From NCBI RefSeq assembly GCF_051201665.1, contig NZ_CP179210.1, positions 1,302,001 to 1,366,000 of the forward strand: a stretch of 64,000 bases of DNA, given 5' to 3'. Origin of the DNA: Psychrobium sp051201665 (GTDB lineage Bacteria > Pseudomonadota > Gammaproteobacteria > Enterobacterales > Psychrobiaceae). Below the pieces are notes generated by a model. That model did not search any database and was not told the DNA's origin. It was given only the letters and a program-made list of their open reading frames with translations. A program made the translations under genes and the position numbers. Positions 18,160 through 26,915 of this stretch are shown one piece after another (position 1 is the first letter of the stretch; every line of letters starts with the position of its first letter).

Positions 18160-18957
18160 CTACGATTCACTTGTGGCAATTAGCCAGTTGGGTGCACGTT
18201 TCTCTAAGAAAGAGCTCAAGCCTTCTTGGCCTTCTTCTGATACGCGAATAGTTGCAATGCGCTCAGATGTACCGTCGATGATAGTGCCGTCAATATTTTC
18301 GTTGCTTACAAAACCAATTAACTCTTTAGCACTGGTCATTGCCGCAGGGCTGTTGCCAAGTAACGATTTAATGATTGGCGCAGCGGCATTATCTAATTCA
18401 CCATCGGCGCAGACTTCATGAACTAAACCAAAATCACACGCTTTGTCAGCTTTAAAGCGCTCAGCCGTTAAGAAATAACGCTGCGCTTGACGTTGTCCCA
18501 TTGCTGCAACCACATATGGGCTGATAACGGCTGGGATAAGGCCAATTTTAACTTCACTTAAACAAAAGCTCGCTCGCTCAGTAGCAACGGCAATGTCACA
18601 ACAAGCTACTAGGCCTACTGCGCCGCCAAAGGCTGCACCTTGCACCAAGGCCATCGTTGGCTTTGGTGAAGTGGCGATAGTTTTCATTAAGTTGGCTAGC
18701 TCACCGGCATCATCAAGGTTTTCTTGATAGTTTTTCTTCGCCATTGAGCGCATCCAGTTAAGATCGGCACCCGCTGAAAAGTTTTTTCCCGTTGAGCGCA
18801 ACACGATAACGCGTACGTCATCATTGCTAATTGCACCGCCAAAGGCACTAATAAGTTGTGCGATCATCACATCGTCAAAGGCGTTATGAACGTCTTCGCG
18901 TAGCATAGTGATAGTGGCAACACCGCTGTCAATTTGAGTATTTACATATTGAGTCAT
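18160..18957 (-). CDS. liuC: Methylglutaconyl-CoA hydratase (enoyl-CoA hydratase family)
   Basis: Crotonase-fold enzyme, 265 residues, assigned to 3-methylglutaconyl-CoA hydration by its operon position between the two carboxylase genes. It shows the oxyanion-hole segments LRSTGKNFSAGADLNWM (residues 50-66) and QGAAFGGAVGLVACCDIAVAT, plus LSEVKIGLIPAVISPYV. ATG 18957 follows GGAGCTGGCG. The short 5' region was generated by the 141-bp duplication that separates it from mccB. Confidence 0.93.
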   Translation of the reverse strand: MTQYVNTQIDSGVATITMLREDVHNAFDDVMIAQLISAFGGAISNDDVRVIVLRSTGKNFSAGADLNWMRSMAKKNYQENLDDAGELANLMKTIATSPKPTMALVQGAAFGGAVGLVACCDIAVATERASFCLSEVKIGLIPAVISPYVVAAMGQRQAQRYFLTAERFKADKACDFGLVHEVCADGELDNAAAPIIKSLLGNSPAAMTSAKELIGFVSNENIDGTIIDGTSERIATIRVSEEGQEGLSSFLEKRAPNWLIATSES

Positions 18958-18966
18958 CGCCAGCTC

Positions 18967-19248
18967 CTACATTCTAAAGATACCGAACTTGGTATCTCCG
19001 ATTTCTTTGTTTATTGAAGAGGCATTGTATGCACTGATGTCAGATATTGGCATTCGAATTACGTCATTTTTATCTTGATAATTTGTCGTATCTTTCACGT
19101 CAGCCCCCTACATTCTAAAGATACCGAACTTGGTATCTCCGATTTCTTTGTTTATTGAAGAGGCATTGTATGCACTGATGTCAGTTATTGGCATTCGAAT
19201 TACGTCATTTTTATCTTGATAATTTGTCGTATCTTTCACGTCAGCCCC
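18967..19248 (-). repeat. Two tandem 141-bp units copying the end of mccB
   Basis: Units 18967-19107 and 19108-19248 are identical except at 19044/19185 (A versus T). Each is exactly 47 codons in the mccB frame and ends with the same 14 codons and TAG as mccB (NKEIGDTKFGIFRM). Each begins GGGGCTGAC-GTG, so each could also be read as a 43-residue small frame (VKDTTNYQDKND..) with its own GTG start and purine-rich leader. The upstream parts of the unit (MPI.DISAYNASSI) differ from mccB (LGLAISASL). Confidence 0.9.
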
Positions 19249-20856
19249 CTACATTCTAAAGATACCGAACTTGGTATCTCCGATTTCTTTGTTAAGCGAT
19301 GCACTGATGGCTAGGCCAAGTACTTGACGGGTTTGCGCTGGATCGATAATGCCATCGTCCCATAAACGGGCGCTGGCGTAATATGGATTACCTTGCTCTT
19401 CGTATTGGTCGATAATCGGCTTTTTGAATTTCTCGACTTCTTCGTCACTCATGCTTTCGCCTTTACGGGCTAAACCATCTTGACGAACTTGGGTTAGTAC
19501 GCCAGCAGCTTGCTCGCCGCCCATTACCGAGATACGCGAATTAGGCCACATCCACATCATGGTTGGATCGTAAGCTCGGCCACACATGCCGTAGTTACCT
19601 GCACCGTAGCTACCACCGATAAGAACGGTAAATTTAGGCACCTTGGCACAAGAAACCGCTGTTACCATTTTCGCACCGTGTTTCGCGATACCTTCGTGCT
19701 CGTATTTTTGACCTACCATGAAGCCAGTGATGTTTTGTAAGAACACTAATGGAATTTTGCGCTGACAACACAGTTCAACAAAGTGCGCGCCTTTTTGCGC
19801 CGACTCTGAGAATAGAATACCGTTGTTAGCCACAATGCCTACAGGGTAACCGTGAATGCGGGCGAAGCCACACACAAGAGTCGAACCGTAATATTGTTTG
19901 AACTCATCAAAATCAGAGCCATCAACAACGCGGGCAATCACTTCTTTAACATCAAATGGCTTTTTGAGATCGGTACCAACAATGCCGTATAATTCTTTGG
20001 CATCAAACAGTGGCTCAACTGTTGGTAATACACTTAGATTTGGCTTTTTAACGTGATTAATACGTTTAATTGCTTGGCGTACAAGTTGCACTGCGTGTTC
20101 ATCGTTTTGCGCGTAGTGATCGCTCACACCAGAGATTTTTGTATGCACGTCTGCGCCACCTAAGTCTTCTGCGCTAACCACTTCACCCGTGGCCGCTTTA
20201 ACAAGCGGTGGACCAGCAAGGAAGATAGTGCCTTGCTCTTTAACGATAATAGACTCGTCCGCCATTGCTGGTACGTAAGCACCACCTGCAGTACAAAGGC
20301 CCATTACCGACGCAATTTGTGGAATACCTTGGGCAGACATGTTCGCTTGATTAAAGAAGATACGGCCAAAATGATCGCGATCTGGGAATACGTCATCTTG
20401 ACGAGGTAAGAAAGCACCGCCTGAATCAACAAGGTAGATACACGGCAGATGACAACGTTCAGCGATGTCTTGGGCACGTAAATGCTTTTTAACGGTTAGG
20501 GGGTAATAAGTACCGCCTTTAACTGTTGCGTCGTTAGCAACAATCATACATTCAACACCAGCTACGCGGCCAATACCAGTAACAACGCCGGCACAAGGCA
20601 CGTAATCTTCATAACATTGCCATGCGGCAAATTGGCTTAATTCTAAAAATGGGCTGCCAGCGTCAATTAGCGTGTTTACGCGATCACGAGCAAGCATTTT
20701 CCCGCGCGATTGATGGCGCTCTTGTGCTACTTCGCCGCCGCCTTTTTTAAGGATTTCAACATTGGTATTTAATTCATCAACCAAGGCTTGCATTGCATTA
20801 CTTTTGTCAATGAACTCTTGGCTGCGGGTATTGATTTTACTTGAGATAATAGTCAC
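19249..20856 (-). CDS. liuB: 3-methylcrotonyl-CoA carboxylase, beta subunit
   Basis: Carboxyltransferase subunit of 3-methylcrotonyl-CoA carboxylase, 535 residues, the standard length. Features include GKMLARDRVNTLIDAGSPFLEL, the CoA-site ANDATVKGGTYYPLTVKKHLRAQDIA, a glycine-rich GTAGGAYVPAM-like stretch (LCTAGGAYVPAMADE) and the C-terminal carboxybiotin-site segment GAGNYGMCGRAYDP. It ends in TAG at 19249 and is followed by two tandem copies of its last codons. Member of the leucine operon between ivd and liuC. Confidence 0.96.
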   Translation of the reverse strand: MTIISSKINTRSQEFIDKSNAMQALVDELNTNVEILKKGGGEVAQERHQSRGKMLARDRVNTLIDAGSPFLELSQFAAWQCYEDYVPCAGVVTGIGRVAGVECMIVANDATVKGGTYYPLTVKKHLRAQDIAERCHLPCIYLVDSGGAFLPRQDDVFPDRDHFGRIFFNQANMSAQGIPQIASVMGLCTAGGAYVPAMADESIIVKEQGTIFLAGPPLVKAATGEVVSAEDLGGADVHTKISGVSDHYAQNDEHAVQLVRQAIKRINHVKKPNLSVLPTVEPLFDAKELYGIVGTDLKKPFDVKEVIARVVDGSDFDEFKQYYGSTLVCGFARIHGYPVGIVANNGILFSESAQKGAHFVELCCQRKIPLVFLQNITGFMVGQKYEHEGIAKHGAKMVTAVSCAKVPKFTVLIGGSYGAGNYGMCGRAYDPTMMWMWPNSRISVMGGEQAAGVLTQVRQDGLARKGESMSDEEVEKFKKPIIDQYEEQGNPYYASARLWDDGIIDPAQTRQVLGLAISASLNKEIGDTKFGIFRM

Positions 20857-20934
20857 GAAGGGGCTCCTTTACCTTGTTAAAGGTAACGGTGCTAAAAGAA
20901 GATTGCACCGTTAGGTATATGCTGTAGAAATGGA

Positions 20935-22104
20935 TTATTTAGATTCGTTAAATAACTCACGACCAATTAACATACGGCGGATTTCAGAAGTACCCGCACC
21001 GATTTCATAAAGCTTGGCGTCACGTAGTAGACGACCTGTTGCGAATTCATTGATGTAACCGTTACCACCAAGTAGTTGAATCGCATCTAGCGCCATTTTA
21101 GTAGCTAGCTCGGCGCTGTATAAGATGATACCTGCGCTGTCTTTACGGGTTGTTTCACCGCGATCACAAGACTGTGCTACTGCGTAAGCGTATGACTTAG
21201 CCGCGTTCATTTGGGTGTACATGTCAGCAATCTTGCCTTGAACAAGTTGGAATTCACCGATTGATTGACCAAACTGCTGGCGATCGTGAATGTAAGGAAC
21301 CACAAGATCCATACACGCATCCATAATACCTAGTGGGCCACCTGTTAATACAACACGCTCGTAATCTAAACCGCTCATTAATACTTTAACGCCGCCGTTT
21401 AGCTCGCCTAAAATATTTTCTTCTGGTACTTCACAGTCTTCAAATACTAATTCACAAGTGTTTGAACCGCGCATGCCTAGCTTGTCTAGTTTCTGTGCTT
21501 GAGAGAAACCTTTGAAACCGCGCTCGATGATGAATGCAGTGATACCGCGTGAACCTGCATTAACGTCAGTTTTGGCGTAAACAACATAAGTGTTTGCATC
21601 AGGGCCATTGGTTATCCACATCTTGTTGCCGTTTAAGATGAATTTGTCACCGTCTTTACGTGCATTTAGTTTTAACGAAACAACGTCTGAACCAGCATTT
21701 GGCTCACTCATTGCTAATGCGCCGATGTGCTCGCCGCTGACCAATTTTGGTAAGTATTTTTCTTTTTGTGCTTGGGTACCGTTTTTGTGAATTTGGTTAA
21801 CACAAAGGTTTGAGTGTGCACCGTAGCTAAGACCAACAGACGCTGACGCGCGGCTGATTTCTTGCATCGCTACCATGTGTGCTAGGTAACCCATATCTAC
21901 GCCGCCAAACTCTTCAGCAACCGTGATACCTAATAGGCCCATGTCACCCATTTTGCGCCATAAATCGGCTGGAAATTCATTATCGATATCAATCTGCTCA
22001 GCGCGTGGTGCGATTTCGTCGCAGGCAAAGGCGTTAACAGTATCGCGTAACATATCGATTGTTTCGCCGTGATTGAAATTTAATGAACTAAATGTTGATA
22101 GCAT
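20935..22104 (-). CDS. liuA: Isovaleryl-CoA dehydrogenase
   Basis: FAD enzyme converting isovaleryl-CoA to 3-methylcrotonyl-CoA, first committed step encoded by this operon. About 389 residues from ATG 22104 (MLSTFSSLNF), preferred because GGAG lies at a good distance; an ATG at 22116 would add four residues. Acyl-CoA dehydrogenase signatures: AMSEPNAGSDVVSL, WITNGPDA, a DYERVVL segment containing the likely catalytic glutamate of the IVD type (LDYERVVLTGGPLG), and C-terminal QLLGGNGYINEF and GAGTSEIRRMLIGREL. Follows liuR by 26 bp. Confidence 0.95.
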   Translation of the reverse strand: MLSTFSSLNFNHGETIDMLRDTVNAFACDEIAPRAEQIDIDNEFPADLWRKMGDMGLLGITVAEEFGGVDMGYLAHMVAMQEISRASASVGLSYGAHSNLCVNQIHKNGTQAQKEKYLPKLVSGEHIGALAMSEPNAGSDVVSLKLNARKDGDKFILNGNKMWITNGPDANTYVVYAKTDVNAGSRGITAFIIERGFKGFSQAQKLDKLGMRGSNTCELVFEDCEVPEENILGELNGGVKVLMSGLDYERVVLTGGPLGIMDACMDLVVPYIHDRQQFGQSIGEFQLVQGKIADMYTQMNAAKSYAYAVAQSCDRGETTRKDSAGIILYSAELATKMALDAIQLLGGNGYINEFATGRLLRDAKLYEIGAGTSEIRRMLIGRELFNESK

Positions 22105-22130
22105 AGTGGGCTCCATAGACCAATTAAGGT

Positions 22131-22517
22131 TTAATTTAAGTCTTTTAATTCGCTGCGACAGCGAGTCTCTACCGAACTCAATTCCATCAGCACTACAGTA
22201 ATATCTTCCATTTGCTGCTGTAGATGTTGTTTCTTTTCATCAATTAAATACAGCATGGTATGTAGTTGCTGAACGCTTGAGCGGTCGGCGTCGTATAAGT
22301 CGAATAAACGTCTTGTTTCAGCTAGTGAGAAGCCAAGGCGTTTACCGCGTAAAATTAGTTTCAGGCGCACGCGATCTTGCGGGCTATAAATGCGAGTCTG
22401 TCCACGGCGGGTTGGTTTCATTAACCCTTGATCTTCATAGAAACGAATACTACGAGTTGTAACATCAAACTCCTTAGATAAATCGCTAATTGAAAATGTT
22501 TTTTGTGAATCGATCAT
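22131..22517 (-). CDS. liuR: MerR-family regulator of the leucine operon
   Basis: 128-residue MerR-type regulator: winged helix-turn-helix at residues 8-75 (FSISDLSKEFDVTTRSIRFYEDQGLM, TRIYSPQDRVRLKLI) followed by a C-terminal dimerisation helix. It lacks metal-binding cysteines. First gene of the operon, as known for LiuR in gammaproteobacteria, and expected to control it from the palindromic site just upstream. The ligand is probably an acyl-CoA or pathway intermediate (family knowledge). Confidence 0.9.
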   Translation of the reverse strand: MIDSQKTFSISDLSKEFDVTTRSIRFYEDQGLMKPTRRGQTRIYSPQDRVRLKLILRGKRLGFSLAETRRLFDLYDADRSSVQQLHTMLYLIDEKKQHLQQQMEDITVVLMELSSVETRCRSELKDLN

Positions 22518-22534
22518 ACATTGCTCCTGAATTT

Positions 22535-22575
22535 TCTATACGGTACTTGAAGTTTACGTAAAGGTAAAGATTTAT
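22535..22575 (-). promoter_or_regulatory. Candidate LiuR operator and promoter
   Basis: On the minus strand CTTTACCTTTACGTAAACTT (ending near 22550) contains the palindrome TTTACGTAAA. A TATAGA -10-like box follows 16-22 bp later and the GGAG ribosome site of liuR comes after that. The site resembles LiuR motifs rich in TTTACG/CGTAAA as I recall them. Confidence 0.5.
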
Positions 22576-22749
22576 TTGAAACTCCACACTCCGCTACTAC
22601 TTTTGATTGGTTAGACTAATGGAGATAGCCTGTGCATATCAAGCATTTAAGCGGTTTTTTCTTACTATCAACAATAAGTCTAATATTTAACCTTATCTTT
22701 AACGTGTTAGTTATAGTCAATCTTGATCGTAATAATGAGAATAAAAACA

Positions 22750-24350
22750 ATGACTGAGCACATCGATTATCAAACGTTAAAACAGCAAGCCATCGACAAC
22801 CCCGAGCAATATTGGGGCGAAGCAGCAAAGGCGATTAGTTGGCATAAAGAAGCAACGCAAATCTTAGATGACAGCATGGCGCTATTCATTCTGTGGTGTT
22901 TGGCGGTTTTGCGGCGCCAGAGCTAGCAACCCGTATTGATGATGCAAAACCTAAACTTATTTTAAGCGCGTCCTGTGGCATTGAGCCAAACCGTTTAGTG
23001 GCTTACAAGCCATTATTGGATGAAGCCATTGAGCTGTCACAAAATAAACCAGCGCATACCATCGTTTTGCAACGACCGCAGTTAGTTGCAGATATGACAG
23101 CGGGTCGCGATGTCGATTGGCTAGACGCTGTCACAAATGCAGAGCCTGTTGGTTGTGTTAACGTTGCCGCTACCGATCCCCTTTATATTCTGTATACCTA
23201 AGGCACAACAGGTCAGCCAAAAGGCGTGGTACGTGATAACGGCGGTCATGCTGTCGCGCTGGCGTGGTCGATGAAGCATGTTTACAACGTTAAACCTGGC
23301 GAAGTGTTTTGGGCAGCGTCAGATGTCGGTTGGGTAGTCGGTCATTCCTTTATTTGTGATGGCCCACTTATCAACCGCAGTGCAACGGTTGTGTTTGAGG
23401 GCAAACCAATTGGCACACCAGATGCGGGTACATTCTGGCGTGTTATCAGCCAATACAATGTGAAAATTTTCTTCACCGCACCCACAGCATTTCGCGCACT
23501 GTGTGGCTGTGATCCTGATGGTGAGTTTATTAAGAAATACGATATATCTTGTTTAAACGCCTTGTACTTAGCGGGCGAGCGCTACGATCCTGCAACGCTT
23601 CACTGGGCGCAAGACCAATTACAAATTCCAGTCATCGATCATTGGTGGCAAACCTAAACAGGCTGGCCAATGGCATCTAACTTATTAGGTAGTTGCCCAA
23701 GCGAAGTTAAAGCAGGCTCACCAGCACGCGCCGTACCGGGTTATGATGTACAAATCGTCGATGAATTTGGCGAACAAGTAAAACAAGGCGAGTCAGGCAT
23801 GATTGTCGCTAAATTGCGATTACCACCGGGCACATTGCCAACGCTGTGGAATAATAACGATCGCTTTTATGACGCTTATTTAAGCCAAATCGAAGGCTAT
23901 TACCTCACCGGTGATGCAGGGTATTTAGATGAAGACGATTATCTATTTGTCATGAACCGCATCGATGATGTCATTAACGTTGCAGGGCACCGTTTATCGA
24001 CAGGGCGCATGGAAGAGGTGGTATGTGAGCATCCAAGCGTTGCTGAAGGCGCGGTCATTGGTGTTAATGACGAGCTAAAAGGTGAATTACCGTTAGCATT
24101 AGTAGTCCTTAGCAGCGCTAATAGCAAAACACCTGCTGAAGTCAGTAGCGAATTAATTGCGCTAGTGCGTGAACATATCGGCGCAGTCGCTGCGTTTAAA
24201 CGCGTATTGTGCGTTGAGAAGCTACCAAAAACGCGTTCGGGGAAAATTCTCCGCGCCACCATGAAGAAAATGGCCAACGGCGATGAGTTTGTCGTACCTG
24301 CGACGATTGAAGATGAGTCGGTGTTAGAGACATTGTCGACGGTGTTGTAG
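22750..24350 (+). pseudogene. prpE: Propionyl-CoA synthetase-like gene, decayed
   Basis: Remains of an AMP-forming acyl-CoA synthetase. The start MTEHIDYQTLKQQAIDNPEQYWGEAA is intact, but after about 45 codons (near 22880) roughly 100 codons are missing and the frame shifts into FGGFAAPELATRIDDAKPK. Two further TAA stops occur in conserved motifs: LYT-stop-GTTGQPKG at 23199, where the nucleotide-binding loop should read YTSGTTG, and HWWQT-stop-TGWP at 23655, where TETGWP is expected. The rest, including YLTGDAGYLDEDDYLFVMNRIDDVINVAGHRLSTGRMEE and KTRSGKILR, is well kept. Divergent from liuR. The decay looks recent because most sequence between lesions is intact. Confidence 0.88.
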
Positions 24351-24427
24351 GTTTGTTTGTTGCTAAATTTATTTCTTACGATGTGCCAGAATGACATGAT
24401 GATTGCTTATTGCACATTTTAAAGCCA

Positions 24428-24464
24428 TAATCTCCTATGTGACATTTTGACACATAGGAGATTA
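24428..24464 (+). promoter_or_regulatory. Perfect 14-bp palindrome overlapping the antitoxin ribosome site
   Basis: TAATCTCCTATGTG and CACATAGGAGATTA are exact inverted arms around a 9-bp spacer. The right arm contains the AGGAG ribosome site of the antitoxin gene starting at 24469. Probable operator for the DUF1778/GNAT pair; in RNA the same arms would form a stem hiding the ribosome site. Confidence 0.8.
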
Positions 24465-24468
24465 AACG

Positions 24469-24741
24469 ATGGCAACTACTTTACCGCGCATCACCGCTAG
24501 GGTTGATGTTGATACCCAAGAGTTATTGAATAAAGCGACAGCAATCGCTGGTATGTCTAGTATTAACTCTTTTGTACTAAGCGCTGCGGTTGAAAAAGCT
24601 AAGCAAATCATTGAACGTGAGCAAGCCTTAAAACTCAGTCAAGCCGATGCTATGTTATTGATGGATGCGTTAGATCGTCCTGCGACAGAAAACTCAAAGC
24701 TAAAAGCAGCGGCTCAGCGATACGACAGTAAAGCGCAATAA
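24469..24741 (+). CDS. DUF1778 antitoxin (TacA-like), pair 1
   Basis: 90-residue ribbon-helix-helix antitoxin. The N-terminal part (LPRITARVDVDTQELLNKATAIAGMSSINSFVLSAAVEKAKQIIE) is the DNA-binding domain; the C-terminal 40 residues (LSQADAMLLMDALDRPATENSKLKAA) are the toxin-binding tail typical of TacA. It shares one base with the toxin start (TAATG) and sits directly behind a perfect palindrome, the expected autoregulatory operator. Confidence 0.93.
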   Translation: MATTLPRITARVDVDTQELLNKATAIAGMSSINSFVLSAAVEKAKQIIEREQALKLSQADAMLLMDALDRPATENSKLKAAAQRYDSKAQ

Positions 24742-25235
24742 TGCACACGGTATTACTAGACAAAACTAAACATGACAGAAGCCGCTTTGATTGTGGTAGC
24801 GATGCGTTAAACAATTATTTGAAAGTAATGGCAAGTCAGCAAGCGAAGAAAGACAACACCAGAACCTTTGTGTTGGAAGAAGATAGCAATGTCTCAAACA
24901 TCATCGGCTTTTATACACTAACAATGACGCCAATCGATCTAAAAGCTCTGCCAGATAAATTACAGAAGAAACATCAATCGTCCACCTCTGGCGGCCTCAT
25001 TGCACGCCTCGCTGTTGACCAGCGCTACAAAGGAAATGGATTTGGTGAATGGCTGTTAATCGACGCACTACGCAAGTTGCTTGCTGCCAGTGATAGCGTT
25101 GCGTTTCCAGTTGTAATTGTTGACGCTAAAGATGGCGCTAAGCAGTTTTACGAAAATTATGGCTTTCGAGCGTTTCAAGATGCAGAGAATAAGCTGTTTA
25201 TTACTATTGCAGATGTTAGGGCGAGTTTGGAGTAG
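24741..25235 (+). CDS. GNAT acetyltransferase toxin (TacT-like), pair 1
   Basis: 164-residue GNAT toxin; family members block translation by acetylating charged tRNAs. Sequence features: opening KTKHDRSRFDCGSDALNNYL, which is the typical TacT N-terminus, the acetyl-CoA loop LAVDQRYKGNGFGEWLL (the R/Q-x-x-G-x-G/A pattern) and the catalytic tyrosine region KQFYENYGFRAF near residue 138. No truncation seen, so the pair looks functional. Confidence 0.93.
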   Translation: MHTVLLDKTKHDRSRFDCGSDALNNYLKVMASQQAKKDNTRTFVLEEDSNVSNIIGFYTLTMTPIDLKALPDKLQKKHQSSTSGGLIARLAVDQRYKGNGFGEWLLIDALRKLLAASDSVAFPVVIVDAKDGAKQFYENYGFRAFQDAENKLFITIADVRASLE

Positions 25236-25407
25236 GGAGAATCAATGTACTCTGGTGTCTTTGACAACTAGTACAAATTCCTGAGTTTCATATTGTTATT
25301 TTAAGGCATTGAAAATAAAATAGAATCCCTCTTTTGCCAACTAAACTCCCTTGATTTTAGCTTGTTAATTAATGATGTCAGAATGAATCAAATTACTTTG
25401 ATTAACT

Positions 25408-25941
25408 TTATTTGTCGAAAATTTGCTCAACGGTTCTCATTGGCAGAAACATACGAATTCGTCCATTGCGCTGGCAAAGAACTTCAAAGCCAAATTTTGC
25501 ATAGAATGCTTGTGCTGAATCGGTAAGGCAGTCAACTACAATAGCGTAAGCTCTCATGTGGTGATTGACTTGCCATAGATACTTTAAAGCGCGGACTAAA
25601 CTGGTTTTACCAAGCCCATTACCATGAAATTCTTTGTGTACAGCGAGCTGTGCCAGAAGAAAAACGGGAATAGGGTATCTTGGAAGTTTTTTAGCTAACT
25701 GGGTTGGAAGTGATTCTCGGCTAATTGAACTAGGGGCAACACTATAAAATGCACAAATTGCATATTTCTGGTTAAGCAGAGGCTGTGAACTAGGCAGCAC
25801 CATAGTTCGACTAATACCCGCTTGCATGTGTTTTGCAGCTTGAGTCCTTATAAAAGTATTTAACTCAGGTTCACCGCAATCAAACGAGCTGCGATCATGC
25901 GTTATTTTACACAGCTCAACAAAGGCGTTGCCCCAACTCAC
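25408..25941 (-). CDS. GNAT acetyltransferase toxin (TacT-like), pair 2
   Basis: 177-residue GNAT toxin, a distant paralogue of the pair-1 toxin in opposite orientation. It has ITHDRSSFDCGEPELNTFIRTQA near the start, the acetyl-CoA loop LAVHKEFHGNGLGKTSL and the catalytic region AQAFYAKFGFEVL. Its first four bases overlap the antitoxin end (ATGA), the usual arrangement. Faces pair 1 across a 170-bp gap. Confidence 0.92.
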   Translation of the reverse strand: MSWGNAFVELCKITHDRSSFDCGEPELNTFIRTQAAKHMQAGISRTMVLPSSQPLLNQKYAICAFYSVAPSSISRESLPTQLAKKLPRYPIPVFLLAQLAVHKEFHGNGLGKTSLVRALKYLWQVNHHMRAYAIVVDCLTDSAQAFYAKFGFEVLCQRNGRIRMFLPMRTVEQIFDK

Positions 25942-26207
25942 TTGATACCACTCTCATCAGTAAACTTAGCCGCATCCATTAATGCTTGATTAGGCGCTTT
26001 AGCTTTGTCACATGCCGCCATAAACTCATCAAAAACACTGTCTTGAACTTGAATACTTTCGTATTCTTGAATGACTTGTGTTGCGTCTTCATCCATCAAG
26101 CGAACCACATATTCAGTAAGACTTTTTAAGCCTAGTAGCGTTGATGCTTTTTCAGCTTTTGCTTTAATCTCTTCGTCAAGACGAAGATCGATACGTGCTG
26201 TTGCCAT
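25938..26207 (-). CDS. DUF1778 antitoxin (TacA-like), pair 2
   Basis: 89-residue ribbon-helix-helix antitoxin from ATG 26207, chosen because a strong AGGAGGAG ribosome site precedes it and MATARIDLRLDEEIKAKAEKA is the canonical antitoxin opening; a longer frame to 26330 would add 41 unlikely residues. The C-terminal tail (FDEFMAACDKAKAPNQALMDAA) fits the toxin-binding segment. Upstream DNA contains ACGGA repeats that may be its operator. Confidence 0.9.
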   Translation of the reverse strand: MATARIDLRLDEEIKAKAEKASTLLGLKSLTEYVVRLMDEDATQVIQEYESIQVQDSVFDEFMAACDKAKAPNQALMDAAKFTDESGIK

Positions 26208-26221
26208 AACTCCTCCTATGT

Positions 26222-26317
26222 ACGGATAAGTTCCGTAATATTTAGGATTATAGTGTAAATAGTCAGTTTGGGCAATTTGTACGGACAAATGACGGAAGTT
26301 TTTTGTGGAGAGACGGA
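26222..26317. promoter_or_regulatory. ACGGA repeat cluster upstream of antitoxin 2
   Basis: ACGGA-TAAGT-TCCGT forms a short palindrome at 26222-26236, and ACGGA recurs at 26281, 26292 and 26313. The cluster covers the likely promoter of pair 2 and may be bound by its ribbon-helix-helix antitoxin. Confidence 0.45.
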
Positions 26318-26330
26318 ATTTCTGTATCAA

Positions 26331-26915
26331 TCGTGAGAGTTAAATTTGCACAAAAAAACTCAGTAGATATTTCGAATCACTGTGTTTTTCGTTTGTTAAA
26401 ACTATAAAGGTTAAAAAATCAAAGAGAAATTTGTGGGTGCCTACTTTTTTATCGCCTTGTTGATATTAAGGTAATTGAAAATAAAGATATATTTGTTGCT
26501 GTTACTTTCTTTGAACAACAATTTTTGAAAAATAATCGCTAGTCGAGGTTTGCAAATATCTTTATTAGCGACTAAACATTGTATTAATATCAAAATAAGT
26601 ATGAGGCACAATAGAGAAGTCGATAAAGATCTTAAGCCATATAAATTCGCACATGGGTATATTAGCAAGGCCATCCGTAAACGAACAATTATGGCTTATC
26701 CATGCTCTGGGAGTCTCATGTGTCCACGTGAGGGAATCTTTTCTAATCCAAGCGTTAACTTTCCTAATACTAGAGTGCCAAGTGGAACAGATAATCATAC
26801 GGGGGTTTGTTATAGTTCGAGCTTTCCTTGGGTGGGGCATTGTAAAGCGAATAATGCAAAAGTAATTCCGCTGAGAGCAAAAACAGTTTCTAGGTTTCGA
26901 TAGGGAGGGTGTCAG
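26331..26915. other. Intergenic stretch with no recognised gene
   Basis: About 585 bp, A+T-rich. It holds short open frames on both strands (for example 26550-26903 plus, 26565-26840 minus), none with a convincing ribosome site or recognisable protein. Positions 26407-26451 resemble 29583-29626 upstream of the IS110 remnant. Ends with GGGAGG before the next lipoprotein gene. Confidence 0.5.

Noticed and set aside
26550..26903. Open frame of 117 codons before the propeller lipoprotein
   Set aside because: No ribosome site, odd composition, competing open frames on the other strand, no recognisable protein.
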